Source: Jutongia hominis (GTDB lineage Bacteria; Bacillota; Clostridia; Lachnospirales; Lachnospiraceae). Taken from it: a stretch of DNA of 64,000 bases. The notes under the pieces were generated by a model. That model worked only from the letters and a program-made list of their open reading frames with translations. It ran no database searches and was not told the DNA's origin. Shown here in pieces: positions 44,947 through 54,467 of the stretch (positions within the stretch are counted from its first letter, which is position 1; every line of letters begins with the position of its first letter). The stretch covers positions 1 through 64,000 of the forward strand of contig NZ_JACRSW010000040.1 in assembly GCF_014384965.1 (NCBI RefSeq), written 5' to 3'. The position numbers and the translations under genes are program-made.

Positions 44947-46587
44947 ATGGAATATGCAGACAAGATCATCAAGGGGAAAATTTATACAGCAAATGAACAG
45001 CAAAAATATGCAGAAGCGTTTGCAATCAAAGATGGCAGGATACTTGCGATCGGATCAAAAGAAGAGATCAAACAATATCTAGGTGCTGATACAGATGTTA
45101 AAGAATATACAAATGGTATTATTCTTCCGGGATTTTCAGAAGGTCATGCTCATGTCAGTTCAACGATTGAACTTGTTGTCGGACCATTGGTTGAAGCTAA
45201 AAGTATTGAAGAAGCAGTTGCCGTGATCGCAAAATTTGCAAAAGAACATCCGGGTACAGACGCTATCTATGGTGGAGGATTTGATCCCGGTCTGTTTGGG
45301 ACAGAAGGTCCTAAAGCATCTTTGATCGATGCGGTTGTGCCGGATCGTCCTGTTATCATTTCGGATGAAGGACATCATTCAGTATGGGTAAACACAAAAG
45401 CATTAGAGATATCCGGTATTACAAAAGATACGAAAGATCCCGAGAATGGTCATGTTGTTAAAGATAAGATGACCGGAGAACCAACCGGCTTTTTGCAGGA
45501 ATTAGCTATCTCGTTAGTAAATCCTGCTATGCCTGTGCTTACATTAGAACAATACGAGGAAGCAATATTATATTACCAGAATGTAGGATTATCCTATGGA
45601 ATTACCAACGCATTTGAGCCAATGCTAAGTTATACAAGGGACGAACCGATGCGTTTTGATGCATATGAATCATTAGAGAAAAAAGGCAAGCTAAAGATTG
45701 CGTTCCGTGTAGCTCCGACATTGAACCCGGGAGAAGATGAAGATGCATTCTTTCAGAATATGAGAGCGTTGCATGAACGATTTGCCGGTCATGATAAAGT
45801 GCAGGTAAATACGGTCAAATTCTTTATGGATGGTGTGATTGACGGGCATACGGCACTTCTTAGGGAACCTTACCGGGAAGGATCTCTTGACTGTGGACCG
45901 AAAATGTTCGAACAGGAGGAGCTGAACGAGCATGTTATTCGTGCGTTAAAGGAAGGTTACAATATTCATGCACATGCGATCGGTGATGCGGCAGTCGATG
46001 AAGCATTAAATGCAATTGAGGCAGCAAAAGAAGTTGTAGCAGACAGTAAAAGCAGAAATGCGATCACACATTTGCAAGTCTGTACACCGGATCAGGCAGC
46101 AAGAATGGCAAAACTTCAGGTGATCGCTGTTGTCAATCCGTATTGGCATTATGAAACGGAGCTTTATCAGCCGTTAGAACTTCCTTATCTTGGTAAGGAA
46201 CGTGCACAGCATATGTACTATGTCAAAGAATTTGCAGATCATGGTGTGACTGTCAGTCAGGCGAGTGACTTCCCGGTTACGGTGCCACCGGATACGATGT
46301 TCAGTCTTCATATGATGGTCAATCGTTTTGATCCCGAGACATCGAAAGAGCCGTATTTTCCGGAGCAATGCATCGGTGTGGAAGAGGCAATTGCGGTTCT
46401 GACAAAAGGCGGTGCTTATGAAAATGAACTTGAAGACAAAAAAGGATCGCTCGTCAAAGGTAAAGATGCCGATTTTGTTTATCTGGATCGGGATGTTCTG
46501 ACGATGCCAAAAGAACAGATCTATCAGACAAAAGTTTTGGAAACATGGATCGGTGGAGAATGTGTTTACCAAAGAGAAGAAGAATAG
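44947..46587 (+). CDS. Amidohydrolase family protein (YtcJ-like)
   Basis: A 546-residue metal-dependent hydrolase of the amidohydrolase-3/YtcJ group. ILPGFSEGHAHV carries the HxH metal motif at the start of the barrel; HSVWVNTKALEISGI, MDGVIDGHTALL, HAHAIGDAAVDEAL (metal His) and SQASDFPVTVPPDTM (metal Asp) follow, and KGSLVKGKDADFVYLDRDVL closes the small beta domain. Substrate unknown; YtcJ-like enzymes act on amides and N-acylated compounds. GGGAGGTAGACAG supports the ATG at 44947. It sits, with its own terminator, in the gap between secY and adk. Confidence 0.85.
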   Translation: MEYADKIIKGKIYTANEQQKYAEAFAIKDGRILAIGSKEEIKQYLGADTDVKEYTNGIILPGFSEGHAHVSSTIELVVGPLVEAKSIEEAVAVIAKFAKEHPGTDAIYGGGFDPGLFGTEGPKASLIDAVVPDRPVIISDEGHHSVWVNTKALEISGITKDTKDPENGHVVKDKMTGEPTGFLQELAISLVNPAMPVLTLEQYEEAILYYQNVGLSYGITNAFEPMLSYTRDEPMRFDAYESLEKKGKLKIAFRVAPTLNPGEDEDAFFQNMRALHERFAGHDKVQVNTVKFFMDGVIDGHTALLREPYREGSLDCGPKMFEQEELNEHVIRALKEGYNIHAHAIGDAAVDEALNAIEAAKEVVADSKSRNAITHLQVCTPDQAARMAKLQVIAVVNPYWHYETELYQPLELPYLGKERAQHMYYVKEFADHGVTVSQASDFPVTVPPDTMFSLHMMVNRFDPETSKEPYFPEQCIGVEEAIAVLTKGGAYENELEDKKGSLVKGKDADFVYLDRDVLTMPKEQIYQTKVLETWIGGECVYQREEE

Positions 46588-46615
46588 AAAAGCTTGTAAA
46601 AGAACAAGGTATATG

Positions 46616-46641
46616 GGCAGTGCGTAAGCACTGCCTTTTTT
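46616..46641 (+). terminator. Terminator of the amidohydrolase gene
   Basis: GGCAGTGC-GTAA-GCACTGCC followed by TTTTTT. Confidence 0.92.
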
Positions 46642-46800
46642 GTGGAATTATAAAAATCCATGAACTACAGGCAATGTTTTTGCGGAATTATAAAAATCCA
46701 TGAACTACAGGCAATGTTTTTGCGGAATTATAAAAATCCATAAACTGCAGGCAATGTTTTCATGGAATTGTAAAAATCTACGTACTACAGGCTTTGCCAT
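46641..46800. repeat. 40-bp tandem repeat, four copies
   Basis: Units start at 46641, 46681, 46721 and 46761 (TGCGGAATTATAAAAATCCA, then GAACTACAGGCAATGTTT). Divergence grows toward the downstream end. Like the 93-bp family, the array begins in the T run of a terminator and with a GGAAT motif. The remaining bases before the regulator gene show no clear promoter. Confidence 0.92.
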
Positions 46801-46962
46801 TTCGCAAAAAAACTTGTAAGAAAAATGAAAGAAATTTTGCTGTAAAATGTTCGGATTATCTATTAGAATAAGAGATAGAAAATGAGTAGAGCAAACAGTC
46901 ATTTTCTAAACCGCGGAAAAATGGATATAAAGCAGCTTTATAAAAACAGGCAGGAGAACAAT

Positions 46963-47670
46963 ATGGAAAAAATTAAAATATTAGTTGCCGATGATGATCG
47001 GGAGATTGTCAACGCAATTTGCACTTTGTTAGAAGAAGAAGGGTATGGAACAGTAAAAGCGTATAATGGAAAAGAAGTTATGCAATGTATGCATGAGCAG
47101 GAAGTGCAATTGATCCTTTTAGATATTATGATGCCATATCAGGATGGATTGACGACAACATTGCAAATACGCAATGAAAAAAATATACCGATCATCATTC
47201 TTTCTGCGAAGACAGAAGAAAATGACATTGTGCTGGGATTAAATGTGGGAGCGGATGATTATATTGCAAAACCATATTCTCCTTCCGAACTTCTAGCCAG
47301 AGTACGGTCACAAATAAGACGTTATCTGCGTTTTGGATCACAAAATATGCAAAAAGACGGAGAAGAGATCATACAAAATGGAAGTCTGGAATTAAATGTC
47401 ACGCAAAAACAGCTTTATGTGGATGGAGAAGCAGTCAAACTGACTTCTAAAGAGTATAAGATCATCAATTATCTGATGCATAATCTGGGCAGGATCTTTT
47501 CAGCCGAAGAGATTTATGAACATATCTGGCAGGAAGAAGCATTTAGTGTAGAAAATACCGTAATGGTACATATTCGAAGAATTCGCGAAAAGATTGAGAT
47601 CAATCCAAGCGATCCGAAATATTTAAAGGTGGTGTGGGGAATTGGATACAAAATGGAAAAATACAACTAA
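46963..47670 (+). CDS. Two-component response regulator, OmpR/VanR type
   Basis: 235 residues. The receiver domain has the acidic pocket DDD at 10-12, phospho-acceptor Asp54 in LILLDIMMPYQDG and the YIAKPYSPSEL lysine; the C-terminal winged helix spans about 135-233 (LYVDGEAVKLTSKEYKIINYLMHN, VENTVMVHIRRIREKI, VVWGIGYKME). CAGGAGAAC sets the ATG at 46963. The next gene, its sensor kinase, starts inside its last codons (29-bp overlap). The regulon is unknown. Confidence 0.93.
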   Translation: MEKIKILVADDDREIVNAICTLLEEEGYGTVKAYNGKEVMQCMHEQEVQLILLDIMMPYQDGLTTTLQIRNEKNIPIIILSAKTEENDIVLGLNVGADDYIAKPYSPSELLARVRSQIRRYLRFGSQNMQKDGEEIIQNGSLELNVTQKQLYVDGEAVKLTSKEYKIINYLMHNLGRIFSAEEIYEHIWQEEAFSVENTVMVHIRRIREKIEINPSDPKYLKVVWGIGYKMEKYN

Positions 47671-50035
47671 GATCATAATATTGGTCGTTTCAGGCCTTAT
47701 CATTAGCTGCTATCTGGCAGTTGCCGGGTGTCTCTGGCAGGAAAATATGCTGACAAGTGCATGGAAAGGAACCGCATATTATAAGACACCGTATCATATG
47801 CAGGAGATTGAAACAGCGTTTCGTCGTGTCGTTCAGTTTGAGGATGATACCAATGTGCGGATCCGTGAAAAAGATCCTGAAAAAAGAGATCAGAAGTTAA
47901 AAGCAAACTTTTCATTTTATTATAGTATAAGTTATAAAGTTCTGGAAAACAGACAGGCATTTCAAGGCGAAAACAGCAAAATGGAAGCGGCTTTCAGTAA
48001 GATCAGAGAGTTGGATCTGAACGGAAGTTTTATCAGTGACGATGTCGATGATTTGCAAACAAATGATACGATCACCTACAATTTAATGACACTTCCTGAT
48101 GTCAGTACATATATGATCGCAAAGCAGTATAAGACCTATACATGTGGGAAAAATGTTCAAAAAAAGTTTGATGGAGAAAAGATGGATTTTGGAACGATCC
48201 GGAAACCGGTGAACAGCTTTATCATTATTGCATTTCAGAACAAATACCTCGAAAAAAGAGATGCCATGTGGCAGAGAATGTCAATAGAATTTTCTGTTAT
48301 GACCGGTGTTGCAATGCTGGCTGTTATTGCATTTTTGTATAGTGCGGTAACTCTTGGTATCAGAAATCGTAAACGCAGATGGTATTGGTGGGATGCAAAG
48401 ATGCTGATCGCTGCCTGCACCGGAATGGTTTATCAGGTGCAATTTAGTCAGCAGTCATCTAATAGTATTACCGGTGCATTACTGGCAGGAAACACAAATC
48501 CGCTCGCATGGAAACTTACCTGTTTTAGTCTGATCGGAATTCTGTTTCTCAGTGTATTGGGCCTGGCGGTCATTTCGCTGATCGGACAATGGTCACAGAA
48601 AACGCTGTATCGTGACGGAGCCTGCCGTATTGTCTGGAATGGATTGAAAAAGTTATGGCGATTATCTGGAAAAGCATTTGCTGTCCTTGAAAAGCTATGG
48701 GCATGGCTGATACAGTGCATTCTTGGTCAGAACAAATATCCGGAAGGAATCAATAGAGCACAAAAGAGGCTGGCTCGTTTGACGGCAACGTTTACGGGAT
48801 TTATCACGGTTTGTTATCTGATCTTTATCGGTTATGTGTTATATATATATAGTTATGTGCCTGTCGGTTATCATAAAGAGACACTTCATAACTGGTATCG
48901 GAAAAAGCTGATCTTTCCGGGAGAATTTATCAGTAAACCGGAAAATGTGATCTGCGTCAGTGTGATAGCAAGTGTTTTGTATTTGCTTCTGTTTCTATTG
49001 TATATATATTGTAATAAGAAGATTTTTACTTCCTTTACAACATTAGAAAAAGAGATTAAAAAGCTTCATGAAGGGGATTTTGCAATTGATGCAGCGCAAG
49101 CACAAAATACACCGGCATATGGTGACCTTCTTTTGTTATCGGAAGTAGGAGCAGGGTTTGAGGAAACATTACAGGAAAAAATAAAAAGTGAGCGGATGAA
49201 AGTGGCATTGGTAACAAATGTATCGCATGACCTGAAGACACCGCTTACCTCCGTGATCAGCTATATTGATCTGTTAAAAAGAGAAAATGATCTGCCGCAG
49301 AAAGCAAAAGAATATGTGGAGGTCTTAGATAAGAAGGCAGGAAATTTAAAGCACATTGTACAGGATGTCTTTGAACTTGCCAAGACAACAAGCGGTGAGA
49401 TCACCATTGAAAAGAAAAATCTGGATATGAACCGGTTAGTTGTACAGACGCTAAGTGATATGGAAGATAAGATCCAAAGATATGGGATGGATGTACGCTT
49501 TTTGCCACAGCAGCAGGATGTTATGATCTGTTCAGACGGAAATCGTCTGTATCGTGTCATGCAAAACCTGATCGACAATGCATTAAAGTATGCGCTCGAA
49601 GGAACACGGATCTATATCCGCGAAAATATTTATCTGAAAAGTGGTACAGAGCGGACGGATATACAAAGTGGACTGTACGGTTCTGCAATAAAAGCGGATT
49701 CAAAGAAAACAATGCAGGAACAGAAGAATCCGCAGAAGAATGTAGCAGAACAGCAGGATCCACAAAAAGAAGTACCGGAACAGAAAGAGGATGGCAGCAG
49801 CAAGGCAAAGCAGGTTGTCGTACTCAGTGTTACGAATATTGCAAAATACGAGATTGACTTTACTGCCGAAGAAGCGATGGAGCGTTTCTTTCGTGGGGAT
49901 AAGTCAAGGCAGACGGAAGGAAGCGGACTTGGACTTGCGATCGCAAAAGCATTCACAGAAGCATGTGGTGGAACGCTGACCATTGATATTGATGGAGACC
50001 AGTTCCGTGTTAATCTGTCATTTCCGTGTATCTGA
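47642..50035 (+). CDS. Sensor histidine kinase with multi-span membrane domain and a linker inserted in the ATPase domain
   Basis: 797 residues. An N-terminal span (about 10-30) and an outer domain to about 205 are followed by several membrane segments up to about 455, a short HAMP-like stretch (TTLEKEIKKLHEGDFAID), and the kinase core: His529 in LVTNVSHDLKTPLTSV, N-box N642-N646 (NLIDNALKY), F-box region MERFFRGD and G-box GSGLG 760-764. Between N-box and F-box, residues about 686-726 are a Gln/Lys/Pro-rich low-complexity insert (EQKNPQKNVAEQQDPQKEVP) absent from ordinary kinases. A TTG start overlapping the regulator gene is used, with AAAGGTGG upstream. The signal sensed is unknown. Confidence 0.88.
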   Translation: MDTKWKNTTKIIILVVSGLIISCYLAVAGCLWQENMLTSAWKGTAYYKTPYHMQEIETAFRRVVQFEDDTNVRIREKDPEKRDQKLKANFSFYYSISYKVLENRQAFQGENSKMEAAFSKIRELDLNGSFISDDVDDLQTNDTITYNLMTLPDVSTYMIAKQYKTYTCGKNVQKKFDGEKMDFGTIRKPVNSFIIIAFQNKYLEKRDAMWQRMSIEFSVMTGVAMLAVIAFLYSAVTLGIRNRKRRWYWWDAKMLIAACTGMVYQVQFSQQSSNSITGALLAGNTNPLAWKLTCFSLIGILFLSVLGLAVISLIGQWSQKTLYRDGACRIVWNGLKKLWRLSGKAFAVLEKLWAWLIQCILGQNKYPEGINRAQKRLARLTATFTGFITVCYLIFIGYVLYIYSYVPVGYHKETLHNWYRKKLIFPGEFISKPENVICVSVIASVLYLLLFLLYIYCNKKIFTSFTTLEKEIKKLHEGDFAIDAAQAQNTPAYGDLLLLSEVGAGFEETLQEKIKSERMKVALVTNVSHDLKTPLTSVISYIDLLKRENDLPQKAKEYVEVLDKKAGNLKHIVQDVFELAKTTSGEITIEKKNLDMNRLVVQTLSDMEDKIQRYGMDVRFLPQQQDVMICSDGNRLYRVMQNLIDNALKYALEGTRIYIRENIYLKSGTERTDIQSGLYGSAIKADSKKTMQEQKNPQKNVAEQQDPQKEVPEQKEDGSSKAKQVVVLSVTNIAKYEIDFTAEEAMERFFRGDKSRQTEGSGLGLAIAKAFTEACGGTLTIDIDGDQFRVNLSFPCI

Positions 50036-50070
50036 AAGAAAATATCAAAAATAAAAAAAGGAAATAGTTG

Positions 50071-50118
50071 AAAAATAGACGCTGATAGGGTAATATATAC
50101 CTTGAGCGTCTATTTTTA
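50071..50118 (+). terminator. Terminator of the two-component operon
   Basis: AAAAATAGACGCT/AGCGTCTATTTTT with inner GGGTA/TACCT; the stem itself supplies the T run. It separates the inserted genes from adk. Confidence 0.85.
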
Positions 50119-50177
50119 GCTTATATAGGATCATAAATGTAGAGACTGTTTATTGGGATTTTGAAAGGAGAACATAC

Positions 50178-50819
50178 ATGAAGATTATTATGTTAGGTGC
50201 ACCGGGTGCAGGTAAAGGAACACATGCAAAGGGGATTGTAGCAAAGTATAAGATTCCTACGATTTCGACAGGCGATATCTTCCGTCAGAATATCAAAGAG
50301 GGAACAGAGCTTGGCAAGAAAGCAAAAGGATATATGGATGCCGGAGAATTGGTTCCGGATGAGTTAGTATGTGATTTAGTAGTAGATCGTCTTGCAAAGG
50401 ATGATTGCAAAGACGGATACATTTTAGATGGATTCCCACGTACGATCCAACAGGCAGAAGCTTTAACAGAAGCATTAAAGAAGCAGGGAACAGCAATCGA
50501 TTATGCATTGGATATTGAAATGGAAGATCAGGCAATCATTGATCGTATGGCTGGCCGTCGTGTCTGTGCAAAATGTGGCGCAACATTCCATGTTGTAAAC
50601 ATTCCTCCAAAGAAAGAAGGCGTCTGCGACAACTGTGGCGGAGATTTAGAGCTTCGCGATGATGATGCACCGGAGACGGTAAAGAAGAGATTAAATGTAT
50701 ATCATGAGCAGACAGCTCCATTGATCGAATATTATAAGAAGCAGGGTATTCTTCATGAGATTGATGGTACACTTGGTATTGATGGTGTAGCTGCAAAGGT
50801 TGCAGAAATCCTAGGCTAG
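50178..50819 (+). CDS. adk: Adenylate kinase
   Basis: 213 residues. P-loop GAPGAGKGT (7-15), TISTGDIFRQNIKEGTELG (AMP site), DGFPRTIQQAEAL and a lid with zinc cysteines C130-x2-C133 and C150-x2-C153. Converts ATP + AMP to 2 ADP. GAAAGGAGAACATAC precedes the ATG. It resumes the spc-alpha gene order after the inserted block; its promoter must lie in the 140 bp upstream but is not clear. Confidence 0.97.
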   Translation: MKIIMLGAPGAGKGTHAKGIVAKYKIPTISTGDIFRQNIKEGTELGKKAKGYMDAGELVPDELVCDLVVDRLAKDDCKDGYILDGFPRTIQQAEALTEALKKQGTAIDYALDIEMEDQAIIDRMAGRRVCAKCGATFHVVNIPPKKEGVCDNCGGDLELRDDDAPETVKKRLNVYHEQTAPLIEYYKKQGILHEIDGTLGIDGVAAKVAEILG

Positions 50820-50962
50820 ATGAGATCTTTTTATGCAGAACGGTTTTTGAAGGCATACAGATAAGAAAGAAGTTATCTGGTGTATTCAAAAAGAAATTGC
50901 TTTGTGGTACAAAAAGATAATAACTAATAAAATGAATATATCATATAGAAAGAAGGCATAAC

Positions 50963-51727
50963 ATGTCAGTAACAATCAAATCAGAACATGAAATTGAATT
51001 AATGAGAGAAGCGGGAAGAATTCTTGCTATCGTTCATGATGAATTAGCGAAGATAATCAGACCCGGCATTAGTACAATGGATATTAACCGCAAGGGAGAA
51101 GAGATCATTCGCAGTTATGATTGTATTCCTTCTTTCTTAGGATATAATGGATATCCGGCTTCTGTATGTGTATCGATCAATGATGAAGTTGTACATGGTA
51201 TCCCAAACAAAAAGAGAATCTTACAGGAAGGCGACATTGTTAGCCTGGATTCCGGTGTTATTTATAAAGGATATCAGTCCGATGCAGCCCGTACACATGC
51301 AGTCGGAGAAATATCAGAAGAGGATCGTCGATTGATCGACATTACGAAACAGAGCTTTTTTGAAGGAATCAAATTTGCAAAAGAAGGAAATCATTTATAT
51401 GACATTTCAAAAGCAATTCAGAACTTTGTTGAGGCAAATGGTTTTTCTGTTGTACGTGACCTGGTAGGTCATGGTATCGGAAAAGAGATGCATGAGGAAC
51501 CACAGATTCCAAACTTCAAGCCAATCGGAAGAGGAATGAAACTTCGTGCCGGTATGACATTTGCCATTGAGCCAATGGTAAATGCGGGTGTTTATGATGT
51601 GTGGATGTTAGATGATGACTGGACTGTTGTTACAAAGGATTCGAAAAAGTCAGCACATTATGAGAACACGATTCTGATCACGGAAGGTGAGCCGGAAATC
51701 TTATCATATCGTGAGGATCTGGCATAG
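50963..51727 (+). CDS. map: Methionine aminopeptidase type I
   Basis: 254 residues. Metal ligands can be read in SLDSGVIYKGYQSDAARTHAVG (two Asp), GHGIGKEMHEEPQIPN (His), AIEPMVNAG and the final ENTILITEGEPE (Glu). Removes initiator methionine from nascent chains. AGAAAGAAGGCATAAC precedes the ATG. Confidence 0.96.
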   Translation: MSVTIKSEHEIELMREAGRILAIVHDELAKIIRPGISTMDINRKGEEIIRSYDCIPSFLGYNGYPASVCVSINDEVVHGIPNKKRILQEGDIVSLDSGVIYKGYQSDAARTHAVGEISEEDRRLIDITKQSFFEGIKFAKEGNHLYDISKAIQNFVEANGFSVVRDLVGHGIGKEMHEEPQIPNFKPIGRGMKLRAGMTFAIEPMVNAGVYDVWMLDDDWTVVTKDSKKSAHYENTILITEGEPEILSYREDLA

Positions 51728-51825
51728 AACTCTCATAACAAAAACTGTAGCAGGATACAGTTTATATATAAGAAGTAAAAGTTTTATTGGTACAGTAATG
51801 TACCGGATTGAGAATGGAGGAAACA

Positions 51826-52044
51826 ATGTCTAAAGAAGATGTAATTGAAATTGAAGGAATTGTAGTGGAGAAGCTTCCAAATGCAATGTTTAAAGTTGAG
51901 CTTGAAAATGGTCATCAGGTACTTGCTCATATCAGTGGTAAGTTAAGAAAGAACTTTATCCGTATCTTACCGGGTGATAAAGTAACAATGGAAATGTCAC
52001 CATATGATCTGACAAAAGGACGTATTACCTGGAGAGATAAATAA
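51826..52044 (+). CDS. infA: Translation initiation factor IF-1
   Basis: 72 residues. [52 protein letters not shown] is the complete S1-like fold of IF-1. Start 51826 lies behind ATGGAGGAAACA. Confidence 0.97.
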   Translation: MSKEDVIEIEGIVVEKLPNAMFKVELENGHQVLAHISGKLRKNFIRILPGDKVTMEMSPYDLTKGRITWRDK

Positions 52045-52140
52045 TAAGAGGAACCACAAATGACAGAGACAGTTTTTTGAAATTTGAAAGGATTTTCAAA
52101 GACTGTCTTTTGTTTTTGCACTTTTTAAGTGAAAAGAAAA

Positions 52141-52290
52141 TGCTTGTAATGGGATACCAATAAGAATTGCGTTACATTTTTAATGGGATAGATAAAGGTC
52201 TGTATCAAGTGGCGAAGCAGCAAGAATTGCTTTACGCTTTTAATGGAATAGGTAAAGGGCTGTATCAAGTGGTACGGCAGGAAAGTCTTT
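52141..52290. repeat. Degenerate 60-bp tandem repeat behind infA
   Basis: Units at 52141, 52201 and (partial) 52261: AAGAATTGCKTTAC, then TTTTTAATGGRATAG and TGTATCAAGTGG. Motifs GGAATAGG and CAAGAATTGCTTTA are shared with the 93-bp family, so it may be an older, decayed relative. The rest of 52045-52454 contains a poor hairpin and a TATAAA-rich stretch before rpmJ. Confidence 0.75.
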
Positions 52291-52454
52291 TGAAAATTAT
52301 AAAGTGCAGATGTTGCAATTTTTTTAGAAATAAGTACATTTTTTCGGGACTTTTCAAAAATGGAAAAAATGGAAAAAAGTTGAAAAAAGGACTTGCAACT
52401 ATAAAATAAATATGGTAGAATAGACAACGGACTTTTTGAAAGGAGGTTATTGCT

Positions 52455-52568
52455 GTGAAAGTTAGATCTTCAGTAAAACCGATTTGCGAAAAATGTAAGG
52501 TCATCAAGAGAAAGGGTCGTGTCAGAGTAATCTGCGAGAATCCTAGACACAAACAGAGACAGGGTTAA
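52455..52568 (+). CDS. rpmJ: 50S ribosomal protein L36 (zinc form)
   Basis: 37 residues from a GTG start behind [36 protein letters not shown] then [13 protein letters not shown]: zinc ligands Cys11, Cys14, Cys27 and His32. It sits between infA and rpsM, its conserved place in the alpha operon. Confidence 0.96.
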   Translation: MKVRSSVKPICEKCKVIKRKGRVRVICENPRHKQRQG

Positions 52569-52910
52569 TAAGAGTTGGTCAGACGATAAAGGTCTGATAC
52601 AAATTTCGATATAACTTGCTTTCTGTTCATTGTAGTGCTGTGGCACTGCGACATTGTAGATGGACTGATTATCCGTTTCAGTGGAAAGGTGCGTCATTGC
52701 ATTCATTTGCGCCCGGAGCTGGTTCCATCAACGGCAGATTGATGACTGCGGCGTAGTACCGGTTGCCATTTCGCAGGCAGCCCGACATTTTGCTGTCATA
52801 GGGGCAGCAGAAAAAGAATCGTCTATGCTATGGAATTACAATTTAAAGCGGCTGAACAGTGTATATCACTGTGTAACAATCAATTTAATCAAAAAATAAC
52901 GGAGGTGTAA
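52569..52910 (+). promoter_or_regulatory. Long structured spacer between rpmJ and rpsM
   Basis: A gap of about 350 bp where most relatives have tens of bases. Hairpins visible: TCAGAC/GTCTGA, GTAGTGC-TGTG-GCACTGC, GGTGC/GCGCC, CTGCG/CGCAG and GACA/TGTC. A 72-codon frame inside it shows no protein-like pattern. It may be an autoregulatory leader for rpsM-rpsK-rpsD-rpoA-rplQ; the ligand protein is not identifiable here. Confidence 0.45.
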
Positions 52911-52917
52911 AGTACAC

Positions 52918-53286
52918 ATGGCACGTATTAGTGGTGTAGATTTACCAAGAGAGAAACGTGTTGAGATTGGACTTACTTACATTTATGGTATTGGTAGAGT
53001 CAGCTCAAACCGTATTTTAGCAGAAGCTAAAGTCAATCCTGACACTCGCGTGAAGGATCTTAGTGATGAAGAAGTAGCTCGTATTCGTGACGTCATCGAC
53101 GAGACACAGACAGTAGAAGGTGATCTTCGTAGAGAAATCGCTATGAATATCAAGAGACTTCAGGAAATCGGATGTTATAGAGGCATTCGTCACAGAAAAG
53201 GTCTTCCTGTTCGTGGACAGAAGACAAAGACAAACGCAAGAACTCGTAAGGGTCCAAAGCGTACTGTCGCAAATAAGAAGAAATAA
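52918..53286 (+). CDS. rpsM: 30S ribosomal protein S13
   Basis: 122 residues. [34 protein letters not shown] and [33 protein letters not shown] are diagnostic of S13. AACGGAGGTGTAAAG precedes the ATG. Confidence 0.97.
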   Translation: MARISGVDLPREKRVEIGLTYIYGIGRVSSNRILAEAKVNPDTRVKDLSDEEVARIRDVIDETQTVEGDLRREIAMNIKRLQEIGCYRGIRHRKGLPVRGQKTKTNARTRKGPKRTVANKKK

Positions 53287-53323
53287 TAAATAAAATGTAC
53301 AAATCTTATAGGAGGGTTTGACA

Positions 53324-53719
53324 ATGGCTAAACAGGTAGCAAAAAAGGCAGGCAAGAAGCGTGTCAAGAAAAATGTCGGACATGGACAGGCACATATTCA
53401 GTCTTCCTTCAATAATACAATCGTAACGCTTACAGACGCTGAAGGAAACGCAGTTTCATGGGCAAGTGCAGGCGGATTAGGATTCAGAGGATCAAAGAAA
53501 TCAACTCCATATGCAGCACAGATGGCTGCAGAGACAGCAGCAAAGGCAGCTGTACCACATGGTTTGACATCAGTTGATGTTATGGTTAAGGGACCAGGTT
53601 CTGGTCGTGAAGCTGCAATTCGTGCATTACAGGCATGCGGTATTGACGTTACAAGTATCCGTGACGTAACACCGGTTCCACATAATGGATGTAGACCACC
53701 TAAGCGTCGTCGTGTGTGA
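53324..53719 (+). CDS. rpsK: 30S ribosomal protein S11
   Basis: 131 residues. [46 protein letters not shown] and [18 protein letters not shown], ending in [12 protein letters not shown]. Start 53324 behind TAGGAGGGTTTGAC. Confidence 0.97.
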   Translation: MAKQVAKKAGKKRVKKNVGHGQAHIQSSFNNTIVTLTDAEGNAVSWASAGGLGFRGSKKSTPYAAQMAAETAAKAAVPHGLTSVDVMVKGPGSGREAAIRALQACGIDVTSIRDVTPVPHNGCRPPKRRRV

Positions 53720-53825
53720 TTTTACTCATATACAGTTTTATTTTGTTTGAGAAACGATTAAGTGGAAAATTCGAGTATATTTGATACGAAGAATAGTTTG
53801 GATTAGATTATAGGAGGAAAGAGAC

Positions 53826-54419
53826 ATGGCAAGAGATATGACGCCGGTACTCAAGAGATGTAGAGCTCTTGGATTAGAGCCAGGATTTTTAGGGCTTGAT
53901 AAAAAGTCTAACAGAAATGTTAGAGCTGGTAGAAAACCAAGCGAGTATGGTCTTCAGTTAAAAGAAAAGCAGAAAGCGAAATTTATCTATGGTGTATTAG
54001 AGAAACCATTTAGAAACAACTTTGCTAGAGCACAGAAGTTAAGATATGGAACAACTGGTGAGAACCTTATGATCCTTCTTGAACTCAGACTTGATAACGT
54101 ATTATTCCGTATGGGATATGGACGTACAAGAAAAGAAGCAAGACAGATTGTTGGTCACAAGCATGTTCTTGTAAACGGTAAATGTGTAAACATCCCTTCA
54201 TATGAAGTAAAACCGGGCGATGTGATCGAAATCAAAGAAAAGCACAAAGGTGCTCAGAGATATAAGGATATCCTTGAGGTAACTGAAGGAAGATTAATCC
54301 CTGACTGGCTTGAAGCTGATCATGAGAAACTTTCTGGTACAGTAAAAGACATTCCTACTAGAGAGCAGATTGATGTTCCTGTAAATGAAGTGCTTATCGT
54401 CGAGTTATATTCTAAATAA
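53826..54419 (+). CDS. rpsD: 30S ribosomal protein S4
   Basis: 197 residues with the S4 RNA-binding core LELRLDNVLFRMGYGRTRKEARQIVGHKHVLVNGK. The N-terminus has a single cysteine, so this is the zinc-free form. A primary assembly protein, and in firmicutes a repressor of its own synthesis. The 106-bp gap before it is AT-rich with no clear structure. Confidence 0.97.
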   Translation: MARDMTPVLKRCRALGLEPGFLGLDKKSNRNVRAGRKPSEYGLQLKEKQKAKFIYGVLEKPFRNNFARAQKLRYGTTGENLMILLELRLDNVLFRMGYGRTRKEARQIVGHKHVLVNGKCVNIPSYEVKPGDVIEIKEKHKGAQRYKDILEVTEGRLIPDWLEADHEKLSGTVKDIPTREQIDVPVNEVLIVELYSK

Positions 54420-54467
54420 TAACCTATAGGCAGGTAAGCGTAAAACACCCAAAAGGAGGTCCTGGGA

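Noticed and set aside
52681..52899. 72-codon frame between rpmJ and rpsM
   Set aside because: No ribosome binding site, unusual composition, and it runs through several stable hairpins; treated as leader RNA.
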